Part shown: positions 35,363-44,529 of the stretch, piece by piece
Layout of the letters: every line of letters begins with the position of its first letter
Numbering within the stretch: the first letter of the stretch is position 1
Source of the DNA: Chloroflexota bacterium
Lineage (GTDB): Bacteria > Chloroflexota > Anaerolineae > UBA7937 > B3-Chlor
DNA length: 62,659 nucleotides
Assembly: GCA_030613785.1 (NCBI GenBank)
Contig: JAUWLF010000013.1
Location: 1-62,659 of the forward strand
Direction of reading: 5' to 3'
Position numbers and translations under genes: made by a program
Notes under the pieces: generated by a model
Seen by the model: the letters and a program-made list of their open reading frames with translations, nothing else
Database searches by the model: none
What the model was told of the DNA's origin: nothing

Positions 35363-36514
35363 TCAATGCAACATCCGTATCACGCTACGCACTGACTCGG
35401 CTACAAACTTGGACTGTGACTCTGTCATGTCCTGGTAGATGGGCAAACATATGTGTGAAGCACAAAGCTTCTCAGCAATTACGCAGTCCGAACCGCCGAA
35501 TTTCTCAAACGCAGGCTGCCGATGACAGGGTTCCTTGTAGACATAGCCACCAAGGGGAATGCCATATTTGTCCCGCAAGGCTATCTCGACATCCTGAGGA
35601 GAACACGACTCCAAGAGGACCACATACTTGTAGCGATTATGCACAGTTCTGGCTGGCGGATACAGGATGCGAACACATTCTAGATCATCGAGAATCCTGT
35701 CATAGCTCGCGGCAATGACGTTTCGTCGGGTTACGAACTCATCCAGTCGATTCAACTGCCGAATGCCCATTAAGGCCTGGACTTCGGTCAATCGCCAGTT
35801 GTACCCATGGTTGATCATCCGATTTCTCGCTGATTTTGCATGATTTCGCAGCAACCTGGCACCTGCATCGATATGCTCATCGTCAGTTACGATCATGCCA
35901 CCTTCACCACAGGTCATTAGCTTTGTGGAAAAAAAAGAGAACGCCGCCGCAATCCCAAAGCTTCCGGCTTTCTTTCCGTCCAGTGACGAACCAGCTGCAT
36001 GAGCGGCATCTTCGATCAAAGGCACGTTCTCTTTTGCGCAAAGCGTCTGCAATTCGAGCGTGTGAGGAGAAATCAGACCGCCAATGTGAACCGTGATAAC
36101 GGCTTTGACATCGCCAGACATCTTTCGAGCGACATCCTCGGGGCACATGGTTAGATCCAAAGCACAGTCTGCAAATACGGGAACGGCACCGGTTCGCAGA
36201 ACGGGTATCACAGTGGCGCCAAACGTGTTGGTCGGCACGATAACCTGCCCCCCTTTGACGCCAATCGTCCTCAGGATTATCTCCAGTGCTGCCGTACCAC
36301 TGGATACAGCCACTGCATGGGAATTCCCGGTGTATTCAGCAAAACTGCGCTCGAATTGGAGGCCGAATTCTCCCAATGTTAGGTACTCATGGTTCCTTAG
36401 GAGATCGCCAAAGGACGACAAAATGAAACTTAAGTCTTCCTCAGAGAACGAGTATTGAAACGGTTCTATTACGTGTCTGGTCACATCACTTCCCGCTCTC
36501 AGTTCTTCTGTCAC
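35363..36514 (-). CDS. DegT/DnrJ/EryC1/StrS-family PLP aminotransferase
   Basis: A 383-residue PLP enzyme of the sugar aminotransferase family. It converts a keto group on a nucleotide-activated sugar to an amine. Landmarks are VSSGTAALEIILRTIGV (phosphate-binding loop), VIVPTNTFGATVIP, LIEDAAHAAGSSLDGKKAG and SFFSTKLMTCGEGGMI, where the Lys after ST forms the PLP Schiff base. NYRLTEVQALMGIRQL follows (here NWRLTEVQ). It starts with a GTG that overlaps the end of the carbamoyltransferase gene by four bases, so the two are translationally coupled. The exact sugar is not predictable. The C-terminus (CLPIYQDMTESQ) is complete. Confidence 0.9.
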   Translation of the reverse strand: MTEELRAGSDVTRHVIEPFQYSFSEEDLSFILSSFGDLLRNHEYLTLGEFGLQFERSFAEYTGNSHAVAVSSGTAALEIILRTIGVKGGQVIVPTNTFGATVIPVLRTGAVPVFADCALDLTMCPEDVARKMSGDVKAVITVHIGGLISPHTLELQTLCAKENVPLIEDAAHAAGSSLDGKKAGSFGIAAAFSFFSTKLMTCGEGGMIVTDDEHIDAGARLLRNHAKSARNRMINHGYNWRLTEVQALMGIRQLNRLDEFVTRRNVIAASYDRILDDLECVRILYPPARTVHNRYKYVVLLESCSPQDVEIALRDKYGIPLGGYVYKEPCHRQPAFEKFGGSDCVIAEKLCASHICLPIYQDMTESQSKFVAESVRSVIRMLH

Positions 36515-38115
36515 TTTTCCAGAAGATATTTCTCCATGAACAAAGCGTCTAGGCCTGTTGAGGCAAACGTGGCTAGTGCCTGTAACGGTGTTTCTACGAT
36601 GGGTTGCCCGCGAACATTGAAGCTCGTATTCAGAACTGCCGGAACCCCGGTTCTCTGGTAAAACTCAGAAATTAGTCGATGATAAAGCGGGGTAGTTTGC
36701 TGCTGTACTGTTTGGATACGCGATGACCCATCGACGTGAACTACCGCCCCCAGTCGATCTCGCCAATGATCCTTGACGGGAAATGCAATCGTCATGTAGG
36801 GTGAGAGAGATCTGGTGTCGAAAACTGCCGAGACATGGGCCGCCAACACAGAAGGCGCAAAGGGACGGAATTCCTCGCGAAACTTAATTCTGCTATTGAC
36901 CTCGTCTTTCGTCTTGGCCGATCGGGGGTCTGCAAGGATAGAACGATGACCCAATGCCCGTGGCCCGAACTCCGACCTCCCCTGGTACCAGGCAAGGATT
37001 TTCCCTTCTGACAACATGGCAGCCGCCACTGTCGCCGGATCTTCAATCTCGCGATAAGCGACGCTGGCCAACTCAATGGCATCAAGAATCTCGCTTCGAG
37101 AATAAGTTGGGCCCTGGAACACATGGGCAAGGTTATTGATGGCCTGGCTGTTCTGGTTGCTACCGTAGAGCGCACAGCCCAACGCTATGCCCCTATCAGA
37201 CGAGGCGGGTTGAACAAAGATGTCATCGATGAAGTCCAGTGTAGACAAGCGATAATTAACGACGCAATTCAGCCCGACACCGCCTGCTATGCACAGCTTA
37301 CGCAATCCCGTTCTTCGATGAAGATGCGTTACCAGCGCAATCGCACAATCTTCCAGTCGTTTTTGCGCAGCGTACGCTACATCTTTGTGGTATTGTGTGA
37401 TTTCAGCGCCGGGCTTTCGAGACGGGCCCAGCAAATTGACCAACTTGTCCGTGTAGAACGGCTCGAACATGTTGCGCCGCTTATAATCGTCAGGCAAGTA
37501 GCCTTTGTCAAAGCGATATCCCCCATCGCAAGGAGCCAAGACTTCAGACAAATCAACACCGTCGCCACCATAGGCAGCCAAACCCATGACCTTACACTCA
37601 TCCCTCTCAACCGCAAACCCTAGGTACGACGTGATCATGCTGTAAAACAGTCCCAGAGAATTGATGCCCTCCATCGTCTCCAGAATCCGGATACCGGAGG
37701 AGTCTGCTATAGCAAGCGCCCCACTGAGTTGGTCGCCATAGCCATCGTATGAAAGGCACATCGCCTCATCGAACTGCGAGCAGTAATAGGCGGACGCGAG
37801 ATGCGCCATCTGATGATTGACTGTTTCAGCAAGAGGGGCATAATGAAATTGATGCTCCAGATATCGAGCAACCGAGTCCAGCGTACTTGGATAGCTGGCA
37901 CCGGGATGTACAATTAGATCGATGTCTTGAACAGAAATGCCTGCTTGCTTCAAGCAAGCTCTGATACTCTTTATCGGAAGATAACCCTGGGCCGCTTTGA
38001 TACCCACAAAGCGCTCCTCCTCACAAACAGCAACTAGTTGACCATCCCAAATGAGTGCTGCGCCAGGGTCATGTTGTCCTAGCGTAAAGCCACTGTGTAG
38101 CCCCAATATGATCAC
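36511..38115 (-). CDS. NodU/CmcH-type O-carbamoyltransferase
   Basis: A 534-residue enzyme that transfers a carbamoyl group from carbamoyl phosphate, via carbamoyl-AMP, to a hydroxyl of a sugar or natural product. The N-terminal Kae1-like domain shows LGQHDPGAALIWDGQLVAVCEEERF, NHQMAHLASAYYCS (metal-binding His pair), LSYDGYGDQLSGALA and LCIAGGVGLNCVVN. The C-terminal YrdC-like domain shows AWYQGRSEFGPRALGHRSILADPRS and REEFRPFAPSVLAA. All key motifs are present; the length is at the short end of the family (about 540-600). It overlaps its neighbours by four bases on both sides (TPR-glycosyltransferase upstream, DegT downstream), so the three act as a unit. Confidence 0.9.
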   Translation of the reverse strand: MIILGLHSGFTLGQHDPGAALIWDGQLVAVCEEERFVGIKAAQGYLPIKSIRACLKQAGISVQDIDLIVHPGASYPSTLDSVARYLEHQFHYAPLAETVNHQMAHLASAYYCSQFDEAMCLSYDGYGDQLSGALAIADSSGIRILETMEGINSLGLFYSMITSYLGFAVERDECKVMGLAAYGGDGVDLSEVLAPCDGGYRFDKGYLPDDYKRRNMFEPFYTDKLVNLLGPSRKPGAEITQYHKDVAYAAQKRLEDCAIALVTHLHRRTGLRKLCIAGGVGLNCVVNYRLSTLDFIDDIFVQPASSDRGIALGCALYGSNQNSQAINNLAHVFQGPTYSRSEILDAIELASVAYREIEDPATVAAAMLSEGKILAWYQGRSEFGPRALGHRSILADPRSAKTKDEVNSRIKFREEFRPFAPSVLAAHVSAVFDTRSLSPYMTIAFPVKDHWRDRLGAVVHVDGSSRIQTVQQQTTPLYHRLISEFYQRTGVPAVLNTSFNVRGQPIVETPLQALATFASTGLDALFMEKYLLEK

Positions 38116-39623
38116 AGTTCCTGCTCCACGTCAGGTGGGCTGTCTAGCGGTCGATGCAAAAAAGCGTTGTACATGAACTCTTTCGATCTTGCATTGAAGT
38201 GCAGCGCATGAAATCGAACCTCGTGCCCAGAATTCACCTGTCGGCAAAATGCCTTATCATTGCGCCAATAGATGCTTTTCATACCACCCCTCGTCTCAAA
38301 ACCATCTGAGCTGTTTATGTTAGCGTCAAAGGTCGAGTTATCGAATGTGTCAGACAGATCAAGCATCGTGCACAAACCGCGGCGCTGAGATTCTTCAAAA
38401 GCCATCATATCGGTGACATATCCGGCTCGAGTGTGCCATACCGCATGCTTCATGGCAGAAATCTCGTTTTCTTGGGGTGGATTGGCATAGACGTCCAACA
38501 GGAATGCGCAGAATGACTCCAGAGCTTCATAGCGCCCTACAATGTTGTAATGTCCCGACACACCAAAATCGGGATGTGCTGACATTTTGAAATCGAAACG
38601 ACCCGATCGTCGATCAAAATCCGTTATGTCTGTGAATAGCATAACATCAGAGTCTATATGAATGCACTGCTCCAAGCCGTTCTTGAGCATGAATTCCTTC
38701 AAGATGAACCATCGCTGGAAACACAATAGCAGATAATCATATCTGACCGATTTGCTTACGTGTTTGTATAGCTCTCCAAACCGATGAGCATCTGAATAGT
38801 AGTCAACCATGAACTCCAGGTTCACAAAATCATAGCGGACTGTTCCATCGCCTATCAAGTATATCTCGGAAGCTGGATTCGATTTCCTCGCTTGAGCAAG
38901 GCTATACTCAATAGATGTCGCAAGTATGGGGTCAAGAAACATATTGCGGTGAATAAGCACGATAGGAATTCCATGCTTCTGCCCGGCCTGATTCCTATGG
39001 CTCTCTGCCAGCACTCTGTCCTGGAGAAGGGGGTGCGGTAAGGCGCTGACCGGTGCCGAATTGATCGTGGTAAGGAAAAGCACCTGTTTGCACAAGTCAG
39101 CAGCTCTGATCGTATCCCCCTCTACTGCGGATACATGAGCTAATTGAGTCAGCGCCATGACATGATCAGAATCAATGGCCAATACTCTTTGGAAGTTGTG
39201 TCGAGCCTGGTCCAGCTCATCCAAAAACAGGTGAGCGAGCCCGAGCTCGTACAATACCTCTAGCTGGTCATCCTGCCATTCCAAAGCTTGACTGTATGCA
39301 TCAATGGCCAGTTTGTACTGGCGAGAGGAGAGAAAAACAAGTCCTCTATGGCGGTACGCGGCAAAACTTGACGTGCCGCGCGTATCCCGCGCTTGTAGGT
39401 ATTGTCGCCAAGCTTCGCTAACCTTGAGTTGATAATACTGCGCCTCACGCAGATAGTAATATGCGTCCAAGTCCTCTCCTTGCGCGATCGATTGCTCAAA
39501 GATGTTAATGGCTTCTTCATACCTGCCTTGACTTGAAAGCACTTGCCCAAGCTGTAGCGATATCTTGAGTTGATCTTCCGGGTGCTTGGATACGACTGTG
39601 CAGTACATTCGTTCACCGACCAT
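38112..39623 (-). CDS. TPR protein fused to a nucleotide-sugar glycosyltransferase-like domain
   Basis: A 503-residue two-part protein. Residues 15-200 form five or so TPR units (KISLQLGQVLSSQGRYEEAINIFEQS, QLEVLYELGLAHLFLDELDQARHNFQRVL). Residues 215-500 form a separate domain: IPIVLIHRNMFLDPILATSIEYSL, then EIYLIGDGTVRYDF, LLCFQRWFILKEFMLKNGL and HIDSDVMLFTDI. The D-S-D is the metal/UDP-sugar motif of GT-A glycosyltransferases, and a His-rich tail follows (EVRFHALHFNARSKEF). The donor and acceptor are unknown. The TPR part may present a protein or glycan acceptor. It overlaps the carbamoyltransferase gene by four bases. The start may be 39,623 or 39,608. Confidence 0.75.
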   Translation of the reverse strand: MVGERMYCTVVSKHPEDQLKISLQLGQVLSSQGRYEEAINIFEQSIAQGEDLDAYYYLREAQYYQLKVSEAWRQYLQARDTRGTSSFAAYRHRGLVFLSSRQYKLAIDAYSQALEWQDDQLEVLYELGLAHLFLDELDQARHNFQRVLAIDSDHVMALTQLAHVSAVEGDTIRAADLCKQVLFLTTINSAPVSALPHPLLQDRVLAESHRNQAGQKHGIPIVLIHRNMFLDPILATSIEYSLAQARKSNPASEIYLIGDGTVRYDFVNLEFMVDYYSDAHRFGELYKHVSKSVRYDYLLLCFQRWFILKEFMLKNGLEQCIHIDSDVMLFTDITDFDRRSGRFDFKMSAHPDFGVSGHYNIVGRYEALESFCAFLLDVYANPPQENEISAMKHAVWHTRAGYVTDMMAFEESQRRGLCTMLDLSDTFDNSTFDANINSSDGFETRGGMKSIYWRNDKAFCRQVNSGHEVRFHALHFNARSKEFMYNAFLHRPLDSPPDVEQEL

Positions 39624-39668
39624 GCCAGGCCTTGTGAGCTACGCACATCAGAGTATGGCGTGTAACCG

Positions 39669-40937
39669 TCAAACCACGTCCAGCATTCTTCCTACGGTTG
39701 GGTTAATCTCGTTTTGCAGCTCAAGATGCTGGAAGAACTCCTTGGGCTCAATACGCCAGCGAGCAAGGCTGATGGGCGAAAACTGCGTATCGTACCGATA
39801 ATCTGTCTTCAAGTCATACGCCCAGATGCTAACGGCGACGAACTCCGGGTCTAACTCCCTTACATACTCGCGAGTCTGCTGGTAATTCCTCACATCCGCC
39901 TTGCCGCCAACCACCAAGTACACCACCACAGCGATCCCGCGCTCTTTCAGAATGCTGATGCTCCGGTTTATTTGATGGAGATTTGTACCCTTGGCAAATG
40001 ACTTGACAAGTTCATCTGTTCCCCCTTCAACTCCCAGTTTCACGCGCCTCACACCGAGCTCCACCCACATGTCCGCCTTCTCTGCAGTCACGGAATCGGC
40101 GCGGCTTTCTATGGTAAACGTTTTGGACAGACCGTTATCTTGGAGGAGTTCGACAAATGCTTCCAGACGGTTCATAGGTGTTGCCGAGAAATCAAGATCT
40201 GTTAGATATATCCCCTCCCTGGGTCGCTGTTTGAGATCCTGGATGACTGTTTCGAGATCTACAAACCGCACAGCGTGCTGCCCGATGCAGCGATAGAACT
40301 TTTGGGCAAGACAGAAGGCGCAGCGATGAAAACAGCCAAAGCTCGTCATCACAAAGTCGGTTATTTGTTGTGTGGGATACAAGTTCTGCAAATTTGGGAC
40401 TGTGCGCAGCTTGATCGGCTGTGACGCTACCCGCCCTCTATATCGCGAACGAAGGACACCTACGATCTCTTCGCCTGGTTCGCCAACCATGATACAATCA
40501 AAGCTATCCCTGAACCGCTCCTCGTCGAGAGTGAAAAGTGGCCCAATGGCTAACGTGTGAACACCAAAGGCCTTCAGCCTCTTCGCAAAGTTTGCAGCAA
40601 TGAACGGGCTCCCCCAATCTTTGGTAGGGAAGAGCGGGTCTCCCCCCATGATCACAACTGTCTTCGGAGAGAATGACATGAGAAGTTCTGTCACTTCGCC
40701 ATATAGACTACCCTTGTTGTCGACGGCATCCTTGAAGGCATCAAAATTCTCGAACATCCACCTCATACTCCAGTACGTCTCTGCACCTGAATAGTCTGCG
40801 TTGTACACTACATGCGATATCCCGCTCTCTTGAAGATATCTGGATAGATAACAGAGAGAGACAGGAGCCCGGTCGTTGTGGCTACCACAGAACCGATAAA
40901 ACGGTGGGTTAAGGAGCACTACATCAGCCTGTTGCAC
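39669..40937 (-). CDS. B12-binding-domain radical SAM protein
   Basis: A 422-residue protein. Residues 1-150 resemble a cobalamin-binding fold (ADVVLLNPPFY at the start, VVIMGGDPLFP, IMVGEPGEE). The radical SAM core follows, with the cluster motif SFGCFHRCAFCLAQKFYR (CX3CX2C), GIYLTDLDFSATPMNRLEAF, and VRRVKLGVEGGTDELVKSF. The DxHxxG cobalamin-ligand motif is not obvious, so base-off B12 binding is uncertain. Such enzymes methylate, rearrange or epimerise unactivated carbons, often in natural-product or glycan pathways. It lies 45 bases before the TPR-glycosyltransferase gene and 37 after another radical SAM gene. Confidence 0.8.
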   Translation of the reverse strand: MQQADVVLLNPPFYRFCGSHNDRAPVSLCYLSRYLQESGISHVVYNADYSGAETYWSMRWMFENFDAFKDAVDNKGSLYGEVTELLMSFSPKTVVIMGGDPLFPTKDWGSPFIAANFAKRLKAFGVHTLAIGPLFTLDEERFRDSFDCIMVGEPGEEIVGVLRSRYRGRVASQPIKLRTVPNLQNLYPTQQITDFVMTSFGCFHRCAFCLAQKFYRCIGQHAVRFVDLETVIQDLKQRPREGIYLTDLDFSATPMNRLEAFVELLQDNGLSKTFTIESRADSVTAEKADMWVELGVRRVKLGVEGGTDELVKSFAKGTNLHQINRSISILKERGIAVVVYLVVGGKADVRNYQQTREYVRELDPEFVAVSIWAYDLKTDYRYDTQFSPISLARWRIEPKEFFQHLELQNEINPTVGRMLDVV

Positions 40938-40974
40938 TTATCATCCCTCTGTTCCAACTTTGTTCTACTAGCAA

Positions 40975-41778
40975 TCAATAACGCACAAGGCGGGGCCGGT
41001 GCGTTCTGTACCGATCTCTTAACACCTGCCAGGTATCACTCACTGTCTCAGTGGAGACTTGGACACCACGATCCACCAGAAAATGCCCGCAGTAGCGACA
41101 CAGTTGGTCACACTGCTTCCGAAATCTCTCATCACAGGCATCGGTCAAGCTCGTCAGACCTATGTCAAGGCCGACTATTCGGTCAATAGCCGCAGCACAC
41201 GGGCACGAATACACGCCATAGGGCGACACGCCAATGCCGCACCTGCCAGGAGCAATCTGCCCACAACCATTCCAGTAATCCTGGGCATGGGATTCTTGAT
41301 AGTCTAGGGGAGCCGCCAGGAATGCGTCAAATCCTTCTCCCACCACCTTGGGCTGCTTGGCCGAAACACGAATTCGAATCCATGCTGGCAACTTGCCGAT
41401 TTCTTGCTTAACCTGTTCTCCGTGGCCGTGCGTCCAGAGGCTCACAGAGCAATTGCCGACCTGGCGGCGATACCAATCGAGGGTATCCACAATGCCGGAC
41501 AAGTGCGGATGCAGGGTTGGTTCGCCTCCAAGCACGCGGATCTCCAAATAGGGGCGCTGCATTGACGCCGACTCGTGCAGAACCCTGCTGACCTGATCGA
41601 TCGTCATCATCTCGTGTGAGCCGATCAGTCCCAACGCGCGGTTACATTGCAGGCAGGCCATATCGCACACGTAGGTGATATCGAGCTCCAGGGGTCTCTG
41701 GGAAGATATGTCTACGACATTCTGAAGGCCCCCGCATGTCTTATTGTTGTAGCAGCGACTAGACATCCAGACTATCAT
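40975..41778 (-). CDS. Radical SAM protein with a cysteine-rich C-terminus
   Basis: A 267-residue radical SAM enzyme. The SAM cluster motif is ITYVCDMACLQCNRALG (CX3CX2C), followed by LEIRVLGGEPTLHPHLSGIVD (the GGEPT motif), and a C-terminal set C..C (YSCPCAAAID, CDQLCRYCGHFL) that could bind an auxiliary iron-sulphur cluster, as in SPASM/twitch proteins. The fold is compact and there is no peptide-recognition domain. It is probably a modification enzyme of the local pathway; the substrate is unknown. It directly precedes the B12-type radical SAM gene on the minus strand. Two further Cys near the N-terminus (SSRC, KTCGG) are unusual. Confidence 0.8.
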   Translation of the reverse strand: MIVWMSSRCYNNKTCGGLQNVVDISSQRPLELDITYVCDMACLQCNRALGLIGSHEMMTIDQVSRVLHESASMQRPYLEIRVLGGEPTLHPHLSGIVDTLDWYRRQVGNCSVSLWTHGHGEQVKQEIGKLPAWIRIRVSAKQPKVVGEGFDAFLAAPLDYQESHAQDYWNGCGQIAPGRCGIGVSPYGVYSCPCAAAIDRIVGLDIGLTSLTDACDERFRKQCDQLCRYCGHFLVDRGVQVSTETVSDTWQVLRDRYRTHRPRLVRY

Positions 41779-41784
41779 CCTCTG

Positions 41785-42129
41785 TCAACATGAAGCAGGC
41801 AAAGAGCGACGCCGAAGAGAGATGCTTCGACTGGAAAACCGCTTCACTGGTGGATATGCGAGAGCAGCCTCGCCCGTTCTGCGATGCTGCAGACTCAGTA
41901 GCAACCAGACCGCTAGTAAAGTAACCACTTGTGCTGTGGCTACATAGTCTGGCGGTCGTCGACTGAACAGCATCGCACTGGGTGAGGCGCCGGATGCCTC
42001 CCGCCAGAAAAGTTCAATTCGGTGCCAGGGAACGCCACGCATCTGGCCTTGCTTGGAATCCCCTTCTTGCGTAGGAGGGACAGCGAGCACTTGGCCTCGG
42101 ATGGTTCCAAGACACCGGACGGCATCCAC
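41785..42129 (-). other. Unrecognised open frame, probably a gene remnant
   Basis: A 114-codon frame on the minus strand. The stretch PPTQEGDSKQGQMRGVPWHR and the hydrophobic segment VATAQVVTLLAVWLLLSL look protein-like, but the Arg/Ser-rich ends do not. It has no ribosome-binding site that I can see. It lies between a radical SAM gene and a decayed IS630 transposase, so it may be debris from insertion. I do not recognise a family. Confidence 0.3.
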
Positions 42130-42341
42130 AAAGTGATTATAACCTATCTGCTTCCTGGTGTCGATTTGTGTCCTGCAAGAGGGTGCGGTACAGAGTCTTG
42201 CGCTAGGCAGGCAGAAGTTCGGTATGATGGAGCCCAGGGTCGGCGAACGCCCGGAAATGCCTGGGCCTCGTGAACTTCAACAGATCAATCTCGTAACCGA
42301 CGCGAGGCACTCGTGTCTAGAGAGTCAAGGCGATAACAGCG

Positions 42342-43084
42342 ATGCCAAGACCCTTAGTTCTGATCTTAACACCGAGCGAGTGGGCGGAATTTGAATGGGC
42401 ACGTGACTATCATGCGAAGCCTTGTGTGCGTGAACAGGCCACTGCCCTCCTCAAGATTGCCGACGGCAAGCTGGGGCGATGGCTAGCCCTCCACGGCTTA
42501 CCAAAAGAAGCGCTGGCCAGACACGGTCTACGACTGGGTCGAACGGTACGAGGCTGAGGGGCTGCCGCCATGAATCCCTTCACAGGGCGGGCGGTCTACA
42601 CCCAAGGCAGGCCGATCACCATCCAAGCGTGGGTGGACTTCTATCAACGGGTTTGCGAGGCCTACCCAAAGGCTGAAAGGATCTACCTGGCGCAGTACAA
42701 TTTGGCCTGTTCATTGCCATCCTGATGTGCTGGCTGCGCTGGAGCCCCAGAGCTTCAAGTGGCCGGTGCATGCATCGCCAAATTGGCGCACACAGCCCAG
42801 GCGAACGGCTTATCGTCTGGACCTGCTGATCCTACTGCTGTCGCCGCCAACCTATGCCTCACGGGCCAATCCGATCGAGAAGCAATGGCGTTGGCTGAAG
42901 CAGGATGTGTTGCATATGCATCCGTGTGCTGACTCCGGCATACGCTCTGGGATAAGGTAAGTGAATTCCTCTGCAATTCGCGGAAGGCTCAGCAGAACTG
43001 CGGCGCTACGTCGGTCTCGCAGGCAAGTCCAATCTCTACAGCCCAGCATTCGCTGCCATCGGCGTGCCACCACCCGTTACGTGA
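42342..43084 (+). mobile_element. Decayed IS630-family transposase
   Basis: Pieces of an IS630-type transposase lie in several frames. The start is MPRPLVLILTPSEWAEFEWARD (42,342 on), with the helix-turn-helix remnant VREQATALLKIADGK. A middle part has AWVDFYQRVCEAYPKAERIYLAQYN, and the DDE-domain end has ASRANPIEKQWRWLKQDVLHMHPCAD. From about 42,980 a further frame reads AELRRYVGLAGKSNLYSPAF and stops at 43,082-43,084. At least three frame changes and stops interrupt it, so it is inactive. Terminal inverted repeats were not found by eye. It sits between the radical SAM genes and the GT4 gene, splitting the minus-strand cluster. Confidence 0.8.
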
Positions 43085-43291
43085 CTAGATCCTTAGAGTG
43101 CACAAGCTCCGGGTCAAGCATGACAAGCCCGCTGAAACGAGTTGAAACAACTGCGTGTCGCGGCACAGCCGGCTTCGGATGGCTTAGACATCTGGCCTGG
43201 GTGCACTAGGGCAGAACCGTGAACCACATCCCTAGCAAAAGTGGCACGGGATGAACATCTAAACTCTCATTTCTTTGATCCCACTACAAGG

Positions 43292-44503
43292 CTAAAGCTC
43301 CGCCACGAGGTCGACCATGGTGTTCCTAAGCCTTGCCCACGGATACTGGCGAGCATTCTCGGCGCCATGCCGCCGCAGTCTATTTGCCAAGACAGGATCG
43401 TGCTTGATCGTCAGAATAGCGTCGGCGATTGATTGGGGACATGCCATAAAGATTCGTTGCCCAGCACGCCCTCGGCTTACGTCGATCGTCTCTAATAGAA
43501 GGCCGCCCAGCCCCACAGCTTCCGCCATAATGCCCTCATCATTGGTGTGAGCCAATGGAACGCCGCATGCCTGTGCCTCAATGATGATGTGCTCAAAGTC
43601 ACCGCAATGAGATGCGTTTACAATCAGGTCGCAGCAACTAATCCGTTCGACATAACCATAGTGATCGGGCATTTCCATCTGCCCCTTGCGTGAATCCATG
43701 AGGCCAGTCTTTCGTTGTTCGGCAAGTCCCCTGCTGCGAGATGCTGGCCCTCGTGCTTCATCTACGAACCTATCGGGGAATAGAACATGATCCTGTATGC
43801 CAAGTTCCCGTGCAATTTCGTCAAGCTGCCAGTAGTCTCTCTTTCGACAGTGGAAGTATACCACCACATTCTCACCCTCGGTCGTAGCCCGGATACTTGC
43901 AAGTGCCTGCATAACGCGAGGCTGTTGTTTTCTTTCGCTGTTGCGACCAAACACACCCACAACGAACTTGTTCTCCAAGCCAGCTCGTTCCCTAAGCACA
44001 TCACGGTTTGCCGTGGGGGCAAACGTTTGGGTGTCCACGCCAGGTGGAGCTATCGCATCGACGCGGATGCCGCAGCTTCTCAGGTACTGTGCACACGCGT
44101 GCGTGGTAACAACACACCTCTGGGCGCCGCGCAGAGGATCCAGGTATTTCTGGTAGGCAGGAATACCATCGGGCGTGAGGTAGACCAAGGTAAGGCCTTG
44201 CCACCGCGCTGCCTCGCAGTAAGCCATTATCTCGCGGAGATTGAAGATATCGATGAGAATCACAGCCAGCTCGATCCCCTCTTGCTGGAAGAAATCCTGC
44301 AGCGCGATGTTCCAATGTGTCCTCACATCGATGTGCCATATAGCAAAAGGTAGTGTTGAGGCACCATCAGTCGACATTGATCCCTTCAACCCGAAGCAAA
44401 CCACGTTGTGCCCTGCCTCTGTCAGCGCGGACGCAACCTGATCGGCCTCAATGCCAAATCCTGTCGTCAGCAAAGGCGAGTCTGCGATAATCCCTATATT
44501 CAT
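43292..44503 (-). CDS. GT4-family (GT-B) glycosyltransferase
   Basis: A 403-residue glycosyltransferase of the GT4/GT1 GT-B group. The N-terminus MNIGIIADSPLLTTGFGIEADQVASALTEAGH is the donor/acceptor Rossmann start. The C-terminal half shows VVGVFGRNSERKQQPRVMQAL, then a domain with LELGIQDHVLFPDRF-like sequence (REL GIQDHVLFPDRF), CCDLIVNASHCGDFEHIIIEAQACGVPLAHTND, where the E-x7-E pattern (EHIIIEAQACG) binds the nucleotide sugar. The insert RGPASRSRGLAEQRKTGLMD is unusual. It is coupled with the nucleoside phosphorylase gene 26 bases upstream. The sugar and acceptor are unknown. Confidence 0.85.
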   Translation of the reverse strand: MNIGIIADSPLLTTGFGIEADQVASALTEAGHNVVCFGLKGSMSTDGASTLPFAIWHIDVRTHWNIALQDFFQQEGIELAVILIDIFNLREIMAYCEAARWQGLTLVYLTPDGIPAYQKYLDPLRGAQRCVVTTHACAQYLRSCGIRVDAIAPPGVDTQTFAPTANRDVLRERAGLENKFVVGVFGRNSERKQQPRVMQALASIRATTEGENVVVYFHCRKRDYWQLDEIARELGIQDHVLFPDRFVDEARGPASRSRGLAEQRKTGLMDSRKGQMEMPDHYGYVERISCCDLIVNASHCGDFEHIIIEAQACGVPLAHTNDEGIMAEAVGLGGLLLETIDVSRGRAGQRIFMACPQSIADAILTIKHDPVLANRLRRHGAENARQYPWARLRNTMVDLVAEL

Positions 44504-44529
44504 TATCCTACTTCTCTCAAGTTAGCTTC

